This document shows positions 42,788-52,892 of a DNA stretch of 64,000 nucleotides, one piece after another. This stretch comes from Streptomyces antnestii (GTDB lineage Bacteria; Actinomycetota; Actinomycetes; Streptomycetales; Streptomycetaceae), in contig NZ_RZYA01000006.1 in assembly GCF_004005495.1 (NCBI RefSeq), forward strand, positions 1-64,000, given 5' to 3'. A program made the translations under genes and the position numbers. Position 1 is the stretch's first letter. Each line of letters begins with the position of its first letter. The notes beneath the pieces are model-generated. The model ran no database searches. It saw only the letters and a list, made by a program, of their open reading frames with translations, and had not been told where the DNA came from.

Positions 42788-43582
42788 TCAGGCGTCGGGC
42801 GGGGTCCAGACCTCGCCGTCGAGGACGTGCCGCATCCCCACCCACACCATGTTCATCAGCCGCAGCGCGATCCCGTCGGGCGACTGGCCGGGGTGGCGCT
42901 TCATCCAGTCGGCGAGGGTGTCCGCGGCGCCGACGAGCGCGTGGGCCACGAAGTCCGCGTCCTCCGCGCCCAGCAGTGCGCCTCGGCCGGCGTCCGTACC
43001 GCCCGGCGGTGCGCCCGGGCCGCCGGTGCCTGCCCCGCCCGGCACGGACCCGTGGCCGCTGTCCGTGATGCCGTCGCCGACCAGGCCCGCGACCTCGGCC
43101 ATGACGAGCCGGCGCACCTCGGCGACCGCGGCGGCGATCGTGACGCCCAGCTCGGCGGCCTGCCGGTGCAGGAGGACCCAGCTGTCACGGTGGGCGGCGA
43201 CGAACACGAAGAAGGCGGCGAGGCCCGCGTACAGCCGCTCCTCCGGAGCGCCGCCCGCGCGCGCCGCCCCCTGGAACGCGGCCACGAGCCGGTCCGACTC
43301 GCGGCGCAGACAGGCCAGGAACAGGCCCTCCTTGGAGTCGAGATAGAGATAGACCATCGGCTTGGAAATGCCGGCGAGTTCGGCGATCTCGTCCACGGAC
43401 GCGGCGTGGTAGCCGCGCTTGGCGAAGACCCGTACGCCGACGTCGATGATCTGCTGCTCGCGCTCCCGGCGCGGCACCCGGCGCCGGCGCCCCGCCGGGG
43501 CACCCGGCCCGCCGCCGCGCGCCTCGGTACGCCCGGCACGCGCCGCGTTCCCTTCTGGCGGATCCCCCGTTATACCCGTCAC
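42788..43582 (-). CDS. TetR-family transcriptional regulator (fatty-acid type)
   Basis: 264-aa repressor. A disordered Gly/Arg-rich leader (about 1-37) precedes the HTH (about 45-90: IIDVGVRVFAKRGYHAASVDEIAELAGISKPMVYLYL) and a ligand domain containing a long Gly/Pro-rich insertion (about 165-200). Context (acyl-CoA ligase on one side, SCP2 lipid carrier on the other) suggests an acyl-CoA ligand. The GTG start has a weak AAGG site. An inverted repeat lies in the divergent promoter. Confidence 0.88.
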   Translation of the reverse strand: MTGITGDPPEGNAARAGRTEARGGGPGAPAGRRRRVPRREREQQIIDVGVRVFAKRGYHAASVDEIAELAGISKPMVYLYLDSKEGLFLACLRRESDRLVAAFQGAARAGGAPEERLYAGLAAFFVFVAAHRDSWVLLHRQAAELGVTIAAAVAEVRRLVMAEVAGLVGDGITDSGHGSVPGGAGTGGPGAPPGGTDAGRGALLGAEDADFVAHALVGAADTLADWMKRHPGQSPDGIALRLMNMVWVGMRHVLDGEVWTPPDA

Positions 43583-43611
43583 CCTTGTCAGCCTATCTAC
43601 GCGGACGTAAC

Positions 43612-43643
43612 CTTACCGAACAGTAACTTAACTCATCGGTAAG
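43612..43643 (+). promoter_or_regulatory. Inverted repeat in the tetR / SCP2 divergent promoter
   Basis: CTTACCGA (43612-43619) and TCGGTAAG (43636-43643) are exact inverted copies with a 16-base spacer that also contains AGTAACTTAACT. This A/T-rich island lies between the divergent starts (43582 and 43667). Best explained as the operator of the TetR protein controlling both genes. Confidence 0.6.
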
Positions 43644-43666
43644 CAGCTTCGGCACACGGAGGTTCC

Positions 43667-44146
43667 ATGAGCGACGGCGCCGGTACGCGCGACGGGATTG
43701 CCGGTCTCGACTTCTCGGCGGTCACGCCCGAGGAGTTCGCGAAGATCGTGAAGAGCCTCTCCCCCAAGGAGATCGACGAGATCGCCCGCGACGGCGAACT
43801 GCGCGCCCGCATCCTCGCGGAGGTCTTCGCGCGGATGGAGCGGCAGTTCAAGCCGGAGACGGCGGGCTCCCTCCAGGCGCTGATCCGCTGGCAGGTCACG
43901 AGCGCGGGCGACCGGGCCGAGGCCGTCTACGAGACGACGATCGCGGACGGCGTCTGCACGGTCGGCGAGGGCCGCTCCGACGCCACGCCCCGCGTCACGC
44001 TCGCCATGGGCGACGCGGACTTCCTGAAGCTGGTCTCCGGCAACTCCAGCCCCGTCACGATGTTCATGATGCGCAAGGTCAAGATCACCGGAGATGTCGC
44101 CCTCGCCGCGGGACTCAACCGCTACTTCGACATTCCGAAGCCGTGA
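43667..44146 (+). CDS. SCP2 sterol-transfer-family lipid-binding protein
   Basis: 159-aa protein with an N-terminal helical segment (about 1-60) and a C-terminal SCP2 domain (about 65-158), ending VKITGDVALAAGLNRYFDIPKP, the typical strand and helix that line the lipid tunnel. It probably binds acyl chains or acyl-CoA in the cytoplasm. GGAGG ribosome site. Divergent from the TetR gene, with which it shares an operator. Confidence 0.85.
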   Translation: MSDGAGTRDGIAGLDFSAVTPEEFAKIVKSLSPKEIDEIARDGELRARILAEVFARMERQFKPETAGSLQALIRWQVTSAGDRAEAVYETTIADGVCTVGEGRSDATPRVTLAMGDADFLKLVSGNSSPVTMFMMRKVKITGDVALAAGLNRYFDIPKP

Positions 44147-44168
44147 GGCGTCCGCCTACGCTTCGCGG

Positions 44169-45155
44169 GTGACCACGACACCGCGCCCGCACGCGCACGC
44201 GCATACACATCCGCACTCGCCCGACGACCGGGTCATCTACGGATGCATGGGGCTCGGCGGGACCTGGGACTCCGCGCCCTACCGGCCCGCCGACATCGAC
44301 GCCGCCGAGGCCGCCGTCCAGGCGGCGCTCGACAGCGGCATCACGGCGTTCGACCACGCCGACATCTACCGCAACGGCAAGGCCGAGGCCGTCTTCGGCG
44401 AGGTGCTCGCCCGGACGCCCGGCCTGCGCGAGCGCATCACGCTGCAGACCAAGTGCGGGATCCGGCACGGCGACGGCGAGCGTCCGGGGATGTACGACCT
44501 GCGCGGCGACCGTGTCGTGCGGTGCGTGGAGGAGAGCCTGACCCGGCTGCGTACCGATCACCTCGACGTCCTGCTGCTGCACCGGCCGGACCCGCTGGCG
44601 GATCCCCGGGACGTCGCCAAGGCGCTCACGTCGCTCCAGGAGCAGGGGCTCGTCCGGAGTTTCGGCGTCTCCAACATGAGCGCCCACCAGATCGCCCATC
44701 TGCAGTCCCACCTGGACTTTCCGCTGGTCGCCAACCAGTTGGAGATGAGCCTGAAGAGCCGGGACTGGGTGGAAGCGGGGGTGCTGGTGAACACGTCCGG
44801 CGCCGCGGCGAACGGGTTTCCGGCGGGCACGCTCGAGCACTGCGTGGATCATGGGATCCGTCTTCAGGCGTGGGGGCCGCTGGCTCAGGGGAGCTTTAGC
44901 GGGCGGGCGGAGACGGAGGCCGAGCGGGCGACTTCTCGGCTCGTCGCGGAGCTCGCGGAACGGAAGGGGACGACTCCGGAGACGGTTCTGCTGTGGTGGC
45001 TTCAGCGGCACCCTGCCGGGATCGTGCCGGTCATCGGGACGGCGAATCCTGAGCGGATTCGGGCTTGCGGGGATGCTGTTCGGCGGGCGCCGGAGCTTGG
45101 GCATGAGGAGTGGTACGAGCTGTGGGTGACGGCTCGGGGGGCGGCGCTTCCGTAG
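44169..45155 (+). CDS. Aldo/keto reductase (YdhF-like)
   Basis: 328-aa NADPH-dependent (alpha/beta)8 oxidoreductase. The catalytic tetrad is visible: Asp and Tyr in FDHADIYRNGKAE, Lys in LQTKCGI and His in LLLHRPDP. A His-rich stretch (PHAHAHTHPHSP) at residues 6-17 is unusual and could bind metal. GTG 44169 lacks a good ribosome site. From about 44840 to the stop, the third codon positions turn from C to G and T, unlike the 5-prime half and the neighbours. Substrate unknown. Confidence 0.86.
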   Translation: MTTTPRPHAHAHTHPHSPDDRVIYGCMGLGGTWDSAPYRPADIDAAEAAVQAALDSGITAFDHADIYRNGKAEAVFGEVLARTPGLRERITLQTKCGIRHGDGERPGMYDLRGDRVVRCVEESLTRLRTDHLDVLLLHRPDPLADPRDVAKALTSLQEQGLVRSFGVSNMSAHQIAHLQSHLDFPLVANQLEMSLKSRDWVEAGVLVNTSGAAANGFPAGTLEHCVDHGIRLQAWGPLAQGSFSGRAETEAERATSRLVAELAERKGTTPETVLLWWLQRHPAGIVPVIGTANPERIRACGDAVRRAPELGHEEWYELWVTARGAALP

Positions 45156-45167
45156 GGGGCGGGTTTT

Positions 45168-45317
45168 TGCGCAGTTCCCCGCGCCCCTTTGGGGGTGGTG
45201 ATTCGGGTGCGGGGGCGTGGGGGCTGGTCGCGCAGTTCCCCGCGCCCCTTGAGGGGGCCTAGTTCGGGTGCGGGTCCGGTGGGGGCTTGTCGCGCAGTTC
45301 CCCGCGCCCCTTGAGGG
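45168..45317 (+). repeat. Three interspersed GCGCAGTTCCCCGCGCCCC repeats
   Basis: The core GCGCAGTTCCCCGCGCCCCTT starts at 45169, 45230 and 45292 (spacing 61-62), with TTCGGGTGCGGG in both spacers. It fills the gap between convergent genes. This sequence family is widespread between Streptomyces genes; its dyads may allow it to act as a terminator on both strands. Confidence 0.8.
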
Positions 45318-45322
45318 CGTCG

Positions 45323-46186
45323 CTACGAGACGATGTCCTTGCGGCGGAAGCCTCGGAACGCCAGGGCGAACAGGATGACCGCGTACGTTGCCGAAACCGC
45401 CGTCCCCTGGATCATGCCGCCCCACTCCGGGCGGGGCTGGATGGCGTCCGCCCACGCGAACTGCCAGTGCGCGGGCAGGAAGTCGCGCCAGTCGCCGAGC
45501 GCGGTCACCGCGTCGAGGACGTTGCCCACGATCGTGAGGCCGACCGCCCCGCCGACCGCGCCGAGCGGGGCGTCCGTCTTCGTCGACAGCCAGAACGCGA
45601 GCCCCGCGGTGACCAGTTGGGACACGAAGATGTACGCGATCACGACGAGGAGCCGCTGCGCCGCCGTCCCCGCGGGGAGCGCGCCCCCGGTCGGGATCTC
45701 CAGCGGGCCCCAGCCGTACGCCGCCGTGCCGACCGCGAGGGCGACCACGGGGAGCAGGATCATCGCGGCGAGGCTGAGCGTGAGTGCGACGGTGAGCTTG
45801 CTCCACAGGAGGCGGGCCCGGGGGACGGGAGCCGCGAGGAGGTAGCGCAGGCTGGACCAGCCGGCCTCGGAGGCGACCGTGTCCCCGCAGAACAGTGCCA
45901 CCGGGATCACGAGCAGGAAGCCCGCCGACACGAACAGGCAGGTAGCGGCGAAGTTGGCGCCGGACGCGGTGGCCGTGTCCATCAGCGTCACCCGCCCGTT
46001 GCGCGACGACGGGTCACCGCCGATCGCGAACGCGACGACGAGGACGAACGGCAGCAGCGCGAGGACGGCCCCCATGACGAGGGTGCGCCGCCGCTTCAAC
46101 TGGCGTACGGCCTCGACCCGTAGGGGCAGGGTGCGGCGCGCCCGGTATCCGGGGGCTACCTCGGTGGGCTCGACGAGCGCGGTCAT
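45323..46186 (-). CDS. ABC-2 type transporter permease
   Basis: 287-aa membrane protein. After a basic cytoplasmic start (LRVEAVRQLKRRRT) there are about six helices (about 36-56, 80-105, 120-145, 160-180, 195-215 and 255-275), as in ABC-2 exporters. ATG 46186 overlaps the stop of the upstream hydrolase-ATPase fusion gene (ATGA), so its ATPase is supplied by that fusion protein. Confidence 0.88.
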   Translation of the reverse strand: MTALVEPTEVAPGYRARRTLPLRVEAVRQLKRRRTLVMGAVLALLPFVLVVAFAIGGDPSSRNGRVTLMDTATASGANFAATCLFVSAGFLLVIPVALFCGDTVASEAGWSSLRYLLAAPVPRARLLWSKLTVALTLSLAAMILLPVVALAVGTAAYGWGPLEIPTGGALPAGTAAQRLLVVIAYIFVSQLVTAGLAFWLSTKTDAPLGAVGGAVGLTIVGNVLDAVTALGDWRDFLPAHWQFAWADAIQPRPEWGGMIQGTAVSATYAVILFALAFRGFRRKDIVS

Positions 46187-49100
46187 CCGGCTTCGCCTCC
46201 GATCAGGGTGAGGAACGCGTCTTCGAGGCGCCGGTGCGGGCCGAGCGAGGCGACGGGCACGCCGAGCCGCACGAGCTCGGCGAGCAGCCGCGCGGCCACC
46301 TCCGCACGCTCGGCGTCGGGGCCCCTGAGCGGGTCGGCCTCACCGCCGCCGACGGGGGTCACGAGCGGGGCGAACCCTCCGTCTCCGGCCGGGGCCACGA
46401 GCGCAGCAGACTCGTCGTCACCGACAGGCGCCATGAGCACGGCAGGCCCGCCATCGCCGGCCGGGACCAAGAGCGGGTCGGACCCGCCCTCGTCGGCCGA
46501 CGCCATGAGCACGGCGGACTCGCCCCCGTCCCTCACTCCCACCCCACTCCCGGACCCACTGCCGTCGCCCTCGGCGGCAGCCGGCACCGACGCCGGGACC
46601 CTCGCCCCGGGTTCCCCGGGTTCCCCGAACTCCCCCGGCTCGCCCGGCCCCCCGGGCGCCGTCAGGTGGATCAAGAGGCCGTCGTTCACGCGGGTTGCCG
46701 TTTCCACGTTCGGGAGCGAGCCCACCTTTTCCACCATCGCGTCGGAGACCGGGCCCGCGAGGCCGGCCAGGAGCGTGGCGCCGGAGCCGATGATGTCGGT
46801 GACCGGGCCCGTCTGGACGAGGCGGCCGCGGTCCATGACGACCAGGTGCGTGCAGGTCTGTTCGACCTCGGCGAGGAGATGGCTGGAGACGATGACCGTG
46901 CGGCCGGCCGCCGCGTACCGGATCATCACCTCGCGCATCTCGCGGATCTGGGGCGGGTCGAGGCCGTTCGTCGGCTCGTCGAGGATGAGGAGGTCGGGCA
47001 GGCCCAGCATGGCCTGCGCGATGGCGAGCCGCTGCCGCATGCCCTGCGAGTACGTGCGGACCGCGCGGGCCAGGGCGTCGCCGAGCCCGGCGATCTCCAG
47101 GGCCTCGTCCAGGTGCGCGTCGGCGGCGGGGCGGCCGGTGGCCGCCCAGTACAGCTCCAGGTTCTCGCGTCCGGACAGGTGCGGCAGGAAGCCCGCGCCC
47201 TCGACGAACGCGCCGACCCGTGACAGGACGGGCGCCCCCGGCCTGATCGCGTGTCCGAAGACGCGGATCTCGCCGCCGTCGGGCCTGATGAGGCCCATGA
47301 GCATGCGCAGGGTCGTGGTCTTGCCCGCGCCGTTCGGTCCGAGGAGGCCGAGGACCTGGCCCTTCTCGACACGGAAGGACAGGTCACGGACCGCGTACCG
47401 GTCGGCGGACTTCGCGTACTTCTTGCTCAAGCCGGTGATCTGGAGCGGGACTTCGGCGAGGGCCGGGTCCGCGGGGCCCGCACTCGCGCGGCGGCGGCCG
47501 GTGAGCAGCAGGGCGAGGGCCGCGAGGACGCCGGCGAGGGGCAGCCACCACACCCAGGCGGGCAGCGGCGCGGCGGCCGTCCGCACGTCGGGCGCGGTGG
47601 GCACGGACAGGGGGCCACGAAGGGAGACCGTGTACGTGGCGGGGTGTGCCGGGGACGCGTAGCCGAGGTCCGTGGAGGACAGGACGAGGCGCAGCCGGTG
47701 GCCCTTCTGCACCTCGTGGTCGATGGCGGGGAGGGTGAGGGTGACGTCCTTGCCGCCGCCCGCTCCGGAGCCCACCACCCGTACGGGTGAGGTGAGTTGG
47801 GAGGGCAGGACCGGCTGGGAGCCGCCGCCCGGGGCGACGTCGTACACCTTGCCGAACAGGACGGCGTCGGCGCTGTCGGACGCGATGTGCACCGTCACCG
47901 TCGGGGACCCGGTGATGTGCAGGCCGTCGCGCAGGGGTGCCGAGTCGAAGTGGGCGAACTGGCCGGGGAAGTCGAGGGAGAGGCCGACGCCGAGGGAGGA
48001 CAGCTGGCCCAGTCCCCCGCCGCCGCCCGCGCCGAGGCCCGGCAGGTTCGAGATGGCGGGCGGGCTGGCGCCCGCGGGGTTGGAGACGTGCTGCTCGCGG
48101 CCGGTGAGCGGGACGCGCCGCGGGTCGTGCCTGAGGCCCGGGTACGTGTCGCCGCTCGCGCCGCGCAACTGGGCGGCGCCGTCGGTGGAGTCGATGCCTC
48201 CGGTGCGGGTGACGCGGAAGGCGGGGCCGGTGTCGGCGGCCTTGTCGTCCTTGAGGTACCGGTCGAACCAGGAGCCGACGCGCGCCTCGACGCGCCCGGT
48301 CTCGCGGTCGCCGCCGTCGTGGCCGCCGGCGATCCAGTCGACGTCGACGGGCGCGCCGTTGGCCCGGATCGCCTTCGCGGCGGCGTCGGCCTGGCCGAGC
48401 GGGAACAGGGAGTCGGTCTGGCCCTGCACCAGGAGCGTGGGCACCTTGATGTGCCGGCCGACGGCGACGGGTGAGCGTTCTTCGAGGAGCCTGCGGGCGG
48501 CGGCGTCCGGCTTCCCGGCCTCGGCGACCCGCTCGTACATGCGGCACAGCTGCGGCTCGAAGCGGCCGCAGCCGCCGCCGGTGTTGATGAAGAGCCCGGC
48601 CCAGAGCTTCTTGTAGACGCCGTTCGGGAAGAGCGCGTCGGCGAGGTTCCAGTACGTGATCTGGGGGGCGATGGCGTCGACCCGGTCGTCGTACCCGGCG
48701 GCGAGCAGCGAGATCGCGCCGCCGTAGGACGCGCCGGTGACGCCGACGCGCGGGTCGCCCTTCTTGTCGAGCTGGACCTCGGGGCGCTTCGCCAGCCAGT
48801 CGATGAGTTTGGAGGCGTCGGCGACCTCGCCCTCGGGGTCGTTGAGCCCGATCTTCCCGGTCGAGCGGCCGAAGCCGCGCGCCGACCAGGTGAGCACGGC
48901 GTATCCGTCGCGGGCGAGATGCTCGGCCTGCGCGCGCAGTTCGTCCTTGCTGCCGCCGAAGCCGTGGGCGAGGAGGACGGCGGGGCGGCGCCCCGCGCCG
49001 GGGGTCGTGAAGTACGAGGTGTCGATCCTGGCGCCGCCCGTGTCAAGGACTCTGTCGCTGCGCCGTACGGGGGGCGCGTCGCCCGAGGCGGCCGCGGCCG

Positions 49101-49194
49101 TCACCGTGCCCGCGCCGCCGAGCACCACGACGGCCGCGGCGGCGGCCGCCCACCGCCGCGTCCTGGCCCGCGGACCGCTCAGTCGTAGATCCAT
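46183..49194 (-). CDS. Fusion of secreted CocE-like alpha/beta hydrolase and ABC transporter ATPase
   Basis: 1003-aa two-part protein. An N-terminal signal or anchor helix (about 15-36) leads to an extracytoplasmic X-Pro peptidase/CocE-like hydrolase (about 45-530), with nucleophile Ser in GASYGG (near 155), Asp in GQTDSLFP (near 260) and His in GGHDGG (near 291). A jelly-roll-like domain, a membrane helix (about 543-565) and a cytoplasmic ABC-2-type ATPase follow: Walker A GPNGAGKT near 619, signature YSQGMRQRLAIAQA, Walker B LLILDEPTNGLD, switch SSHLL. Near the end is a repeat-rich insertion (about 868-960). It energises the permease encoded next. The frame is intact and no frameshift is seen. 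Confidence 0.88.
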   Translation of the reverse strand: MDLRLSGPRARTRRWAAAAAAVVVLGGAGTVTAAAASGDAPPVRRSDRVLDTGGARIDTSYFTTPGAGRRPAVLLAHGFGGSKDELRAQAEHLARDGYAVLTWSARGFGRSTGKIGLNDPEGEVADASKLIDWLAKRPEVQLDKKGDPRVGVTGASYGGAISLLAAGYDDRVDAIAPQITYWNLADALFPNGVYKKLWAGLFINTGGGCGRFEPQLCRMYERVAEAGKPDAAARRLLEERSPVAVGRHIKVPTLLVQGQTDSLFPLGQADAAAKAIRANGAPVDVDWIAGGHDGGDRETGRVEARVGSWFDRYLKDDKAADTGPAFRVTRTGGIDSTDGAAQLRGASGDTYPGLRHDPRRVPLTGREQHVSNPAGASPPAISNLPGLGAGGGGGLGQLSSLGVGLSLDFPGQFAHFDSAPLRDGLHITGSPTVTVHIASDSADAVLFGKVYDVAPGGGSQPVLPSQLTSPVRVVGSGAGGGKDVTLTLPAIDHEVQKGHRLRLVLSSTDLGYASPAHPATYTVSLRGPLSVPTAPDVRTAAAPLPAWVWWLPLAGVLAALALLLTGRRRASAGPADPALAEVPLQITGLSKKYAKSADRYAVRDLSFRVEKGQVLGLLGPNGAGKTTTLRMLMGLIRPDGGEIRVFGHAIRPGAPVLSRVGAFVEGAGFLPHLSGRENLELYWAATGRPAADAHLDEALEIAGLGDALARAVRTYSQGMRQRLAIAQAMLGLPDLLILDEPTNGLDPPQIREMREVMIRYAAAGRTVIVSSHLLAEVEQTCTHLVVMDRGRLVQTGPVTDIIGSGATLLAGLAGPVSDAMVEKVGSLPNVETATRVNDGLLIHLTAPGGPGEPGEFGEPGEPGARVPASVPAAAEGDGSGSGSGVGVRDGGESAVLMASADEGGSDPLLVPAGDGGPAVLMAPVGDDESAALVAPAGDGGFAPLVTPVGGGEADPLRGPDAERAEVAARLLAELVRLGVPVASLGPHRRLEDAFLTLIGGEAG

Positions 49195-49388
49195 GCGTCA
49201 ACGGTACGGGCGGCCTCGGACAACGGCGGCAGTCCCGGGTCTGAACCGCCGCACCTCCCTGGGGAGTAGGGCCCCGCCGCCGCGTACCACGCTCGTTGTA
49301 CGAAGCCGTGCCCGCCACGCACGGCGAAGGGCGCACCGGTCCCGGTTTCCCGGACCGACGCGCCCCGCGCGTGTCTGTGATCGGACCG

Positions 49389-50810
49389 TCAGGCGGTCTC
49401 CCCGTCCTCGGGGATCGAGACCAGCCACCGGGTGTCCTTGCGCGGGCGCAGGTAGATCACCCAGTAGAGGGTGGCGACGGCGGTGATGCCGCCGGTCCAC
49501 AGCAGGTAGGAGACCTCCTGCTGGCTGAGGATGTACGCGAGTACGGCGATCAGGAGCACCGGCACCGCGGGCCACAGCGGCATGCGCCAGGCCTTCTTGT
49601 CGCGGTGGGAGCCGCGCCGGCAGAGCAGGGCGGCGACGGCGACCAGGAGGTACATGCCGGTGACGGAGACGCCGGTCACGCCGTACAGGGTGTCGAGGTT
49701 GACGAAGCACAGGGCGGCGCCGGGGACTCCCACGACGAGGGTGGCGACCCAGGGGGAGCCGAAGCGGCCGAGCTTGGAGAGCGCCTTGTTGACCGGCTCG
49801 GGCCAGGACTTGTCACGGGCCGAGGCGAACAGGACGCGGGAGTTCTGGATGACCATGACGATGCCCGCGTTGATGATCGCGAGGGCGACGCAGAGGCTGA
49901 CGAACGTGCCGACGGCGGAGTTGGACCAGGCCTCGACCATGGCGCTGATGTTGCCGCTGGTGAGGGCGGCGAGGTCGGGGGCGCCCATGGTGATGGCGAC
50001 GACCGGCACCAGGATGATCACGGTGGAGATGGCGAGGGTCGCGAGGACCGTGCGGGCCACGTTGCGGCGGGGGTTCTCCAGTTCCTCGGAGAGGTAGACC
50101 GCGGTCGAGAAGCCCTGTGTGATGAAGAGGGCGATGGCGAGCCCGGAGATGACCAGCATCGCCGTGACGGTGTTGGTGTGGCCGCCCGCTCCGGAGACGT
50201 GCATCGAGACCAGCGAGCCCGCGCCGCGCTCGGAGTGTGCGAAGCCGAGGACGGCGACGACTCCGGCGGCGATGACCTCGAGGACGAGGAAGATGCCGGT
50301 GATCCACGCGTTGGCGCGCAGGTCGAGGAGGCCCGCGAGGGTGGCGAGGAGCATGACGCCGGCGCCGGCGCCCGCGGCCGGCAGGTGCACCAGCGGGGCG
50401 AGGTAGTCGGCGGTTCCCATCGCGATGACGGGCGGCACGATCATGACGACGAGCAGCGAGAGCACGAAGACGAGCCAGCCGGCGAGGCGGCCCGCGAGGG
50501 TCGACACCATGGCGTACTCGCCGCCCGCGCTGGGGATGAGGGTGCCCAGCTCCGAGTAACAGAACGCCACGGCTATACAGAGCAGCGAGCCGATCGCGAT
50601 GGTGAGGGCGGTGGCGGTGCCGAGCGAGGAGAACAGGTCGGGGACGACCACGAAGAGCGTGGAGGCGGGCGTCACGCACGAGAGCGTGAGCAGGGTGCCG
50701 CCGACGACGCCGATGGAACGCTTGAGCTTCTGGGGACTGGCCGTGTTGCCGAGGGGCGCGAGCGGCTCCTCGATGACGGTCGTGGGGCTTGGGCGAAGCG
50801 TGTCGGTCAT
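49389..50810 (-). CDS. APC-superfamily amino-acid permease
   Basis: 473-aa transporter with about twelve helices. The first bears the substrate-binding GGTLLTLSCVTPAS segment, and the conserved loop LSEELENPRRNVARTV follows helix 6. It probably imports an amino acid or polyamine by proton or sodium symport. No ribosome site of note before ATG 50810. It is downstream of the inositol operon but separated from it by 492 bases and a strong terminator, so it is an independent unit. Confidence 0.88.
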   Translation of the reverse strand: MTDTLRPSPTTVIEEPLAPLGNTASPQKLKRSIGVVGGTLLTLSCVTPASTLFVVVPDLFSSLGTATALTIAIGSLLCIAVAFCYSELGTLIPSAGGEYAMVSTLAGRLAGWLVFVLSLLVVMIVPPVIAMGTADYLAPLVHLPAAGAGAGVMLLATLAGLLDLRANAWITGIFLVLEVIAAGVVAVLGFAHSERGAGSLVSMHVSGAGGHTNTVTAMLVISGLAIALFITQGFSTAVYLSEELENPRRNVARTVLATLAISTVIILVPVVAITMGAPDLAALTSGNISAMVEAWSNSAVGTFVSLCVALAIINAGIVMVIQNSRVLFASARDKSWPEPVNKALSKLGRFGSPWVATLVVGVPGAALCFVNLDTLYGVTGVSVTGMYLLVAVAALLCRRGSHRDKKAWRMPLWPAVPVLLIAVLAYILSQQEVSYLLWTGGITAVATLYWVIYLRPRKDTRWLVSIPEDGETA

Positions 50811-51247
50811 AGGGGGAGCGGTTCCGATCGACTCGTTACGGCAAGTGTTCGTGGTACTCGGGCCGGGAGCGCTATCGCCTCCGAAGGGCTGGCGCGGTGG
50901 GGGTTGTCTTCCACTCCCGGCGCGTTATTGCATCCTGCGAAATCCGGCACGTCAACGGCCGTTCAGCTGCGGATTCCGCACCCCGCCCTTGATCCAACTT
51001 TGGTCACTTCCAAGCCGGTTCGCCGCGGCAAGTGCATTCCATCAGGTGCCTCGGATTGATGACCTTGCTTTCTCAGGCGAATCTCTCCTATTGGCTGCGA
51101 CACCCGATACATCCCCTACGTACGGGAACCGCAGGCGCCACCCCGAAGTCCGCGAGAATTTGTCCGCACTCCGGACACTCTCCGGGCCTCCGGAGGCTCC
51201 TGTCCGGACACGCTCCCGCCATACTCCCGACACGCTCCGTGAACACT
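50811..51247. other. Intergenic region upstream of the APC permease
   Basis: About 440 bases of unusually low G+C for this genome (notably 50920-51200) without any frame of good codon bias or a ribosome site. It must contain the promoter of the permease gene. No RNA-gene or riboswitch fold that I can recognise, although the length and base composition would allow a structured leader. Confidence 0.35.
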
Positions 51248-51287
51248 GAGGTGCCCCGGCCGCGCTGCGTGGCGGCCGGGGCACCTC
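51248..51287 (-). terminator. Strong hairpin terminator after mmsA
   Basis: A perfect 16-bp stem (51248-51263 with 51272-51287) and an 8-base loop lie 15 bases after the mmsA stop. It has no T-tract, as usual for Streptomyces. Ends the minus-strand inositol operon. Confidence 0.9.
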
Positions 51288-51302
51288 GGTGGAAGCGGGA
51301 CC

Positions 51303-52814
<1,512 letters not shown>

Positions 52815-52842
52815 GAGGGCAATCTCCTTAGGGGACCTACGG

Positions 52843-52887
52843 GTGTTTCAGGTGTTTCAGGTGTTTCAGGTGTTTCAAGTGTTTCGG
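52843..52887 (-). repeat. 9-base tandem repeat between iolD and mmsA
   Basis: Five consecutive copies of GTGTTTCAG (52843, 52852, 52861, 52870, 52879; the last two with one change) fill most of the 78-base spacer between the iolD stop and the mmsA ribosome site. Non-coding in the operon strand. Confidence 0.85.
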
Positions 52888-52892
52888 GTCGT

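Noticed and set aside
45168..45317. CRISPR array
   Set aside because: Only three repeats; the spacers themselves share sequence, repeat ends are ragged, and there are no cas genes.
46183..49194. Two genes joined by a sequencing error
   Set aside because: The frame is open and coding throughout, a proper membrane helix lies exactly between the two domains, and no ribosome site or start precedes the ATPase part.
50811..51247. Riboswitch in the long leader of the APC permease gene
   Set aside because: Length and lower G+C are suggestive, but I could not trace any known aptamer consensus or a convincing multi-stem fold by eye.
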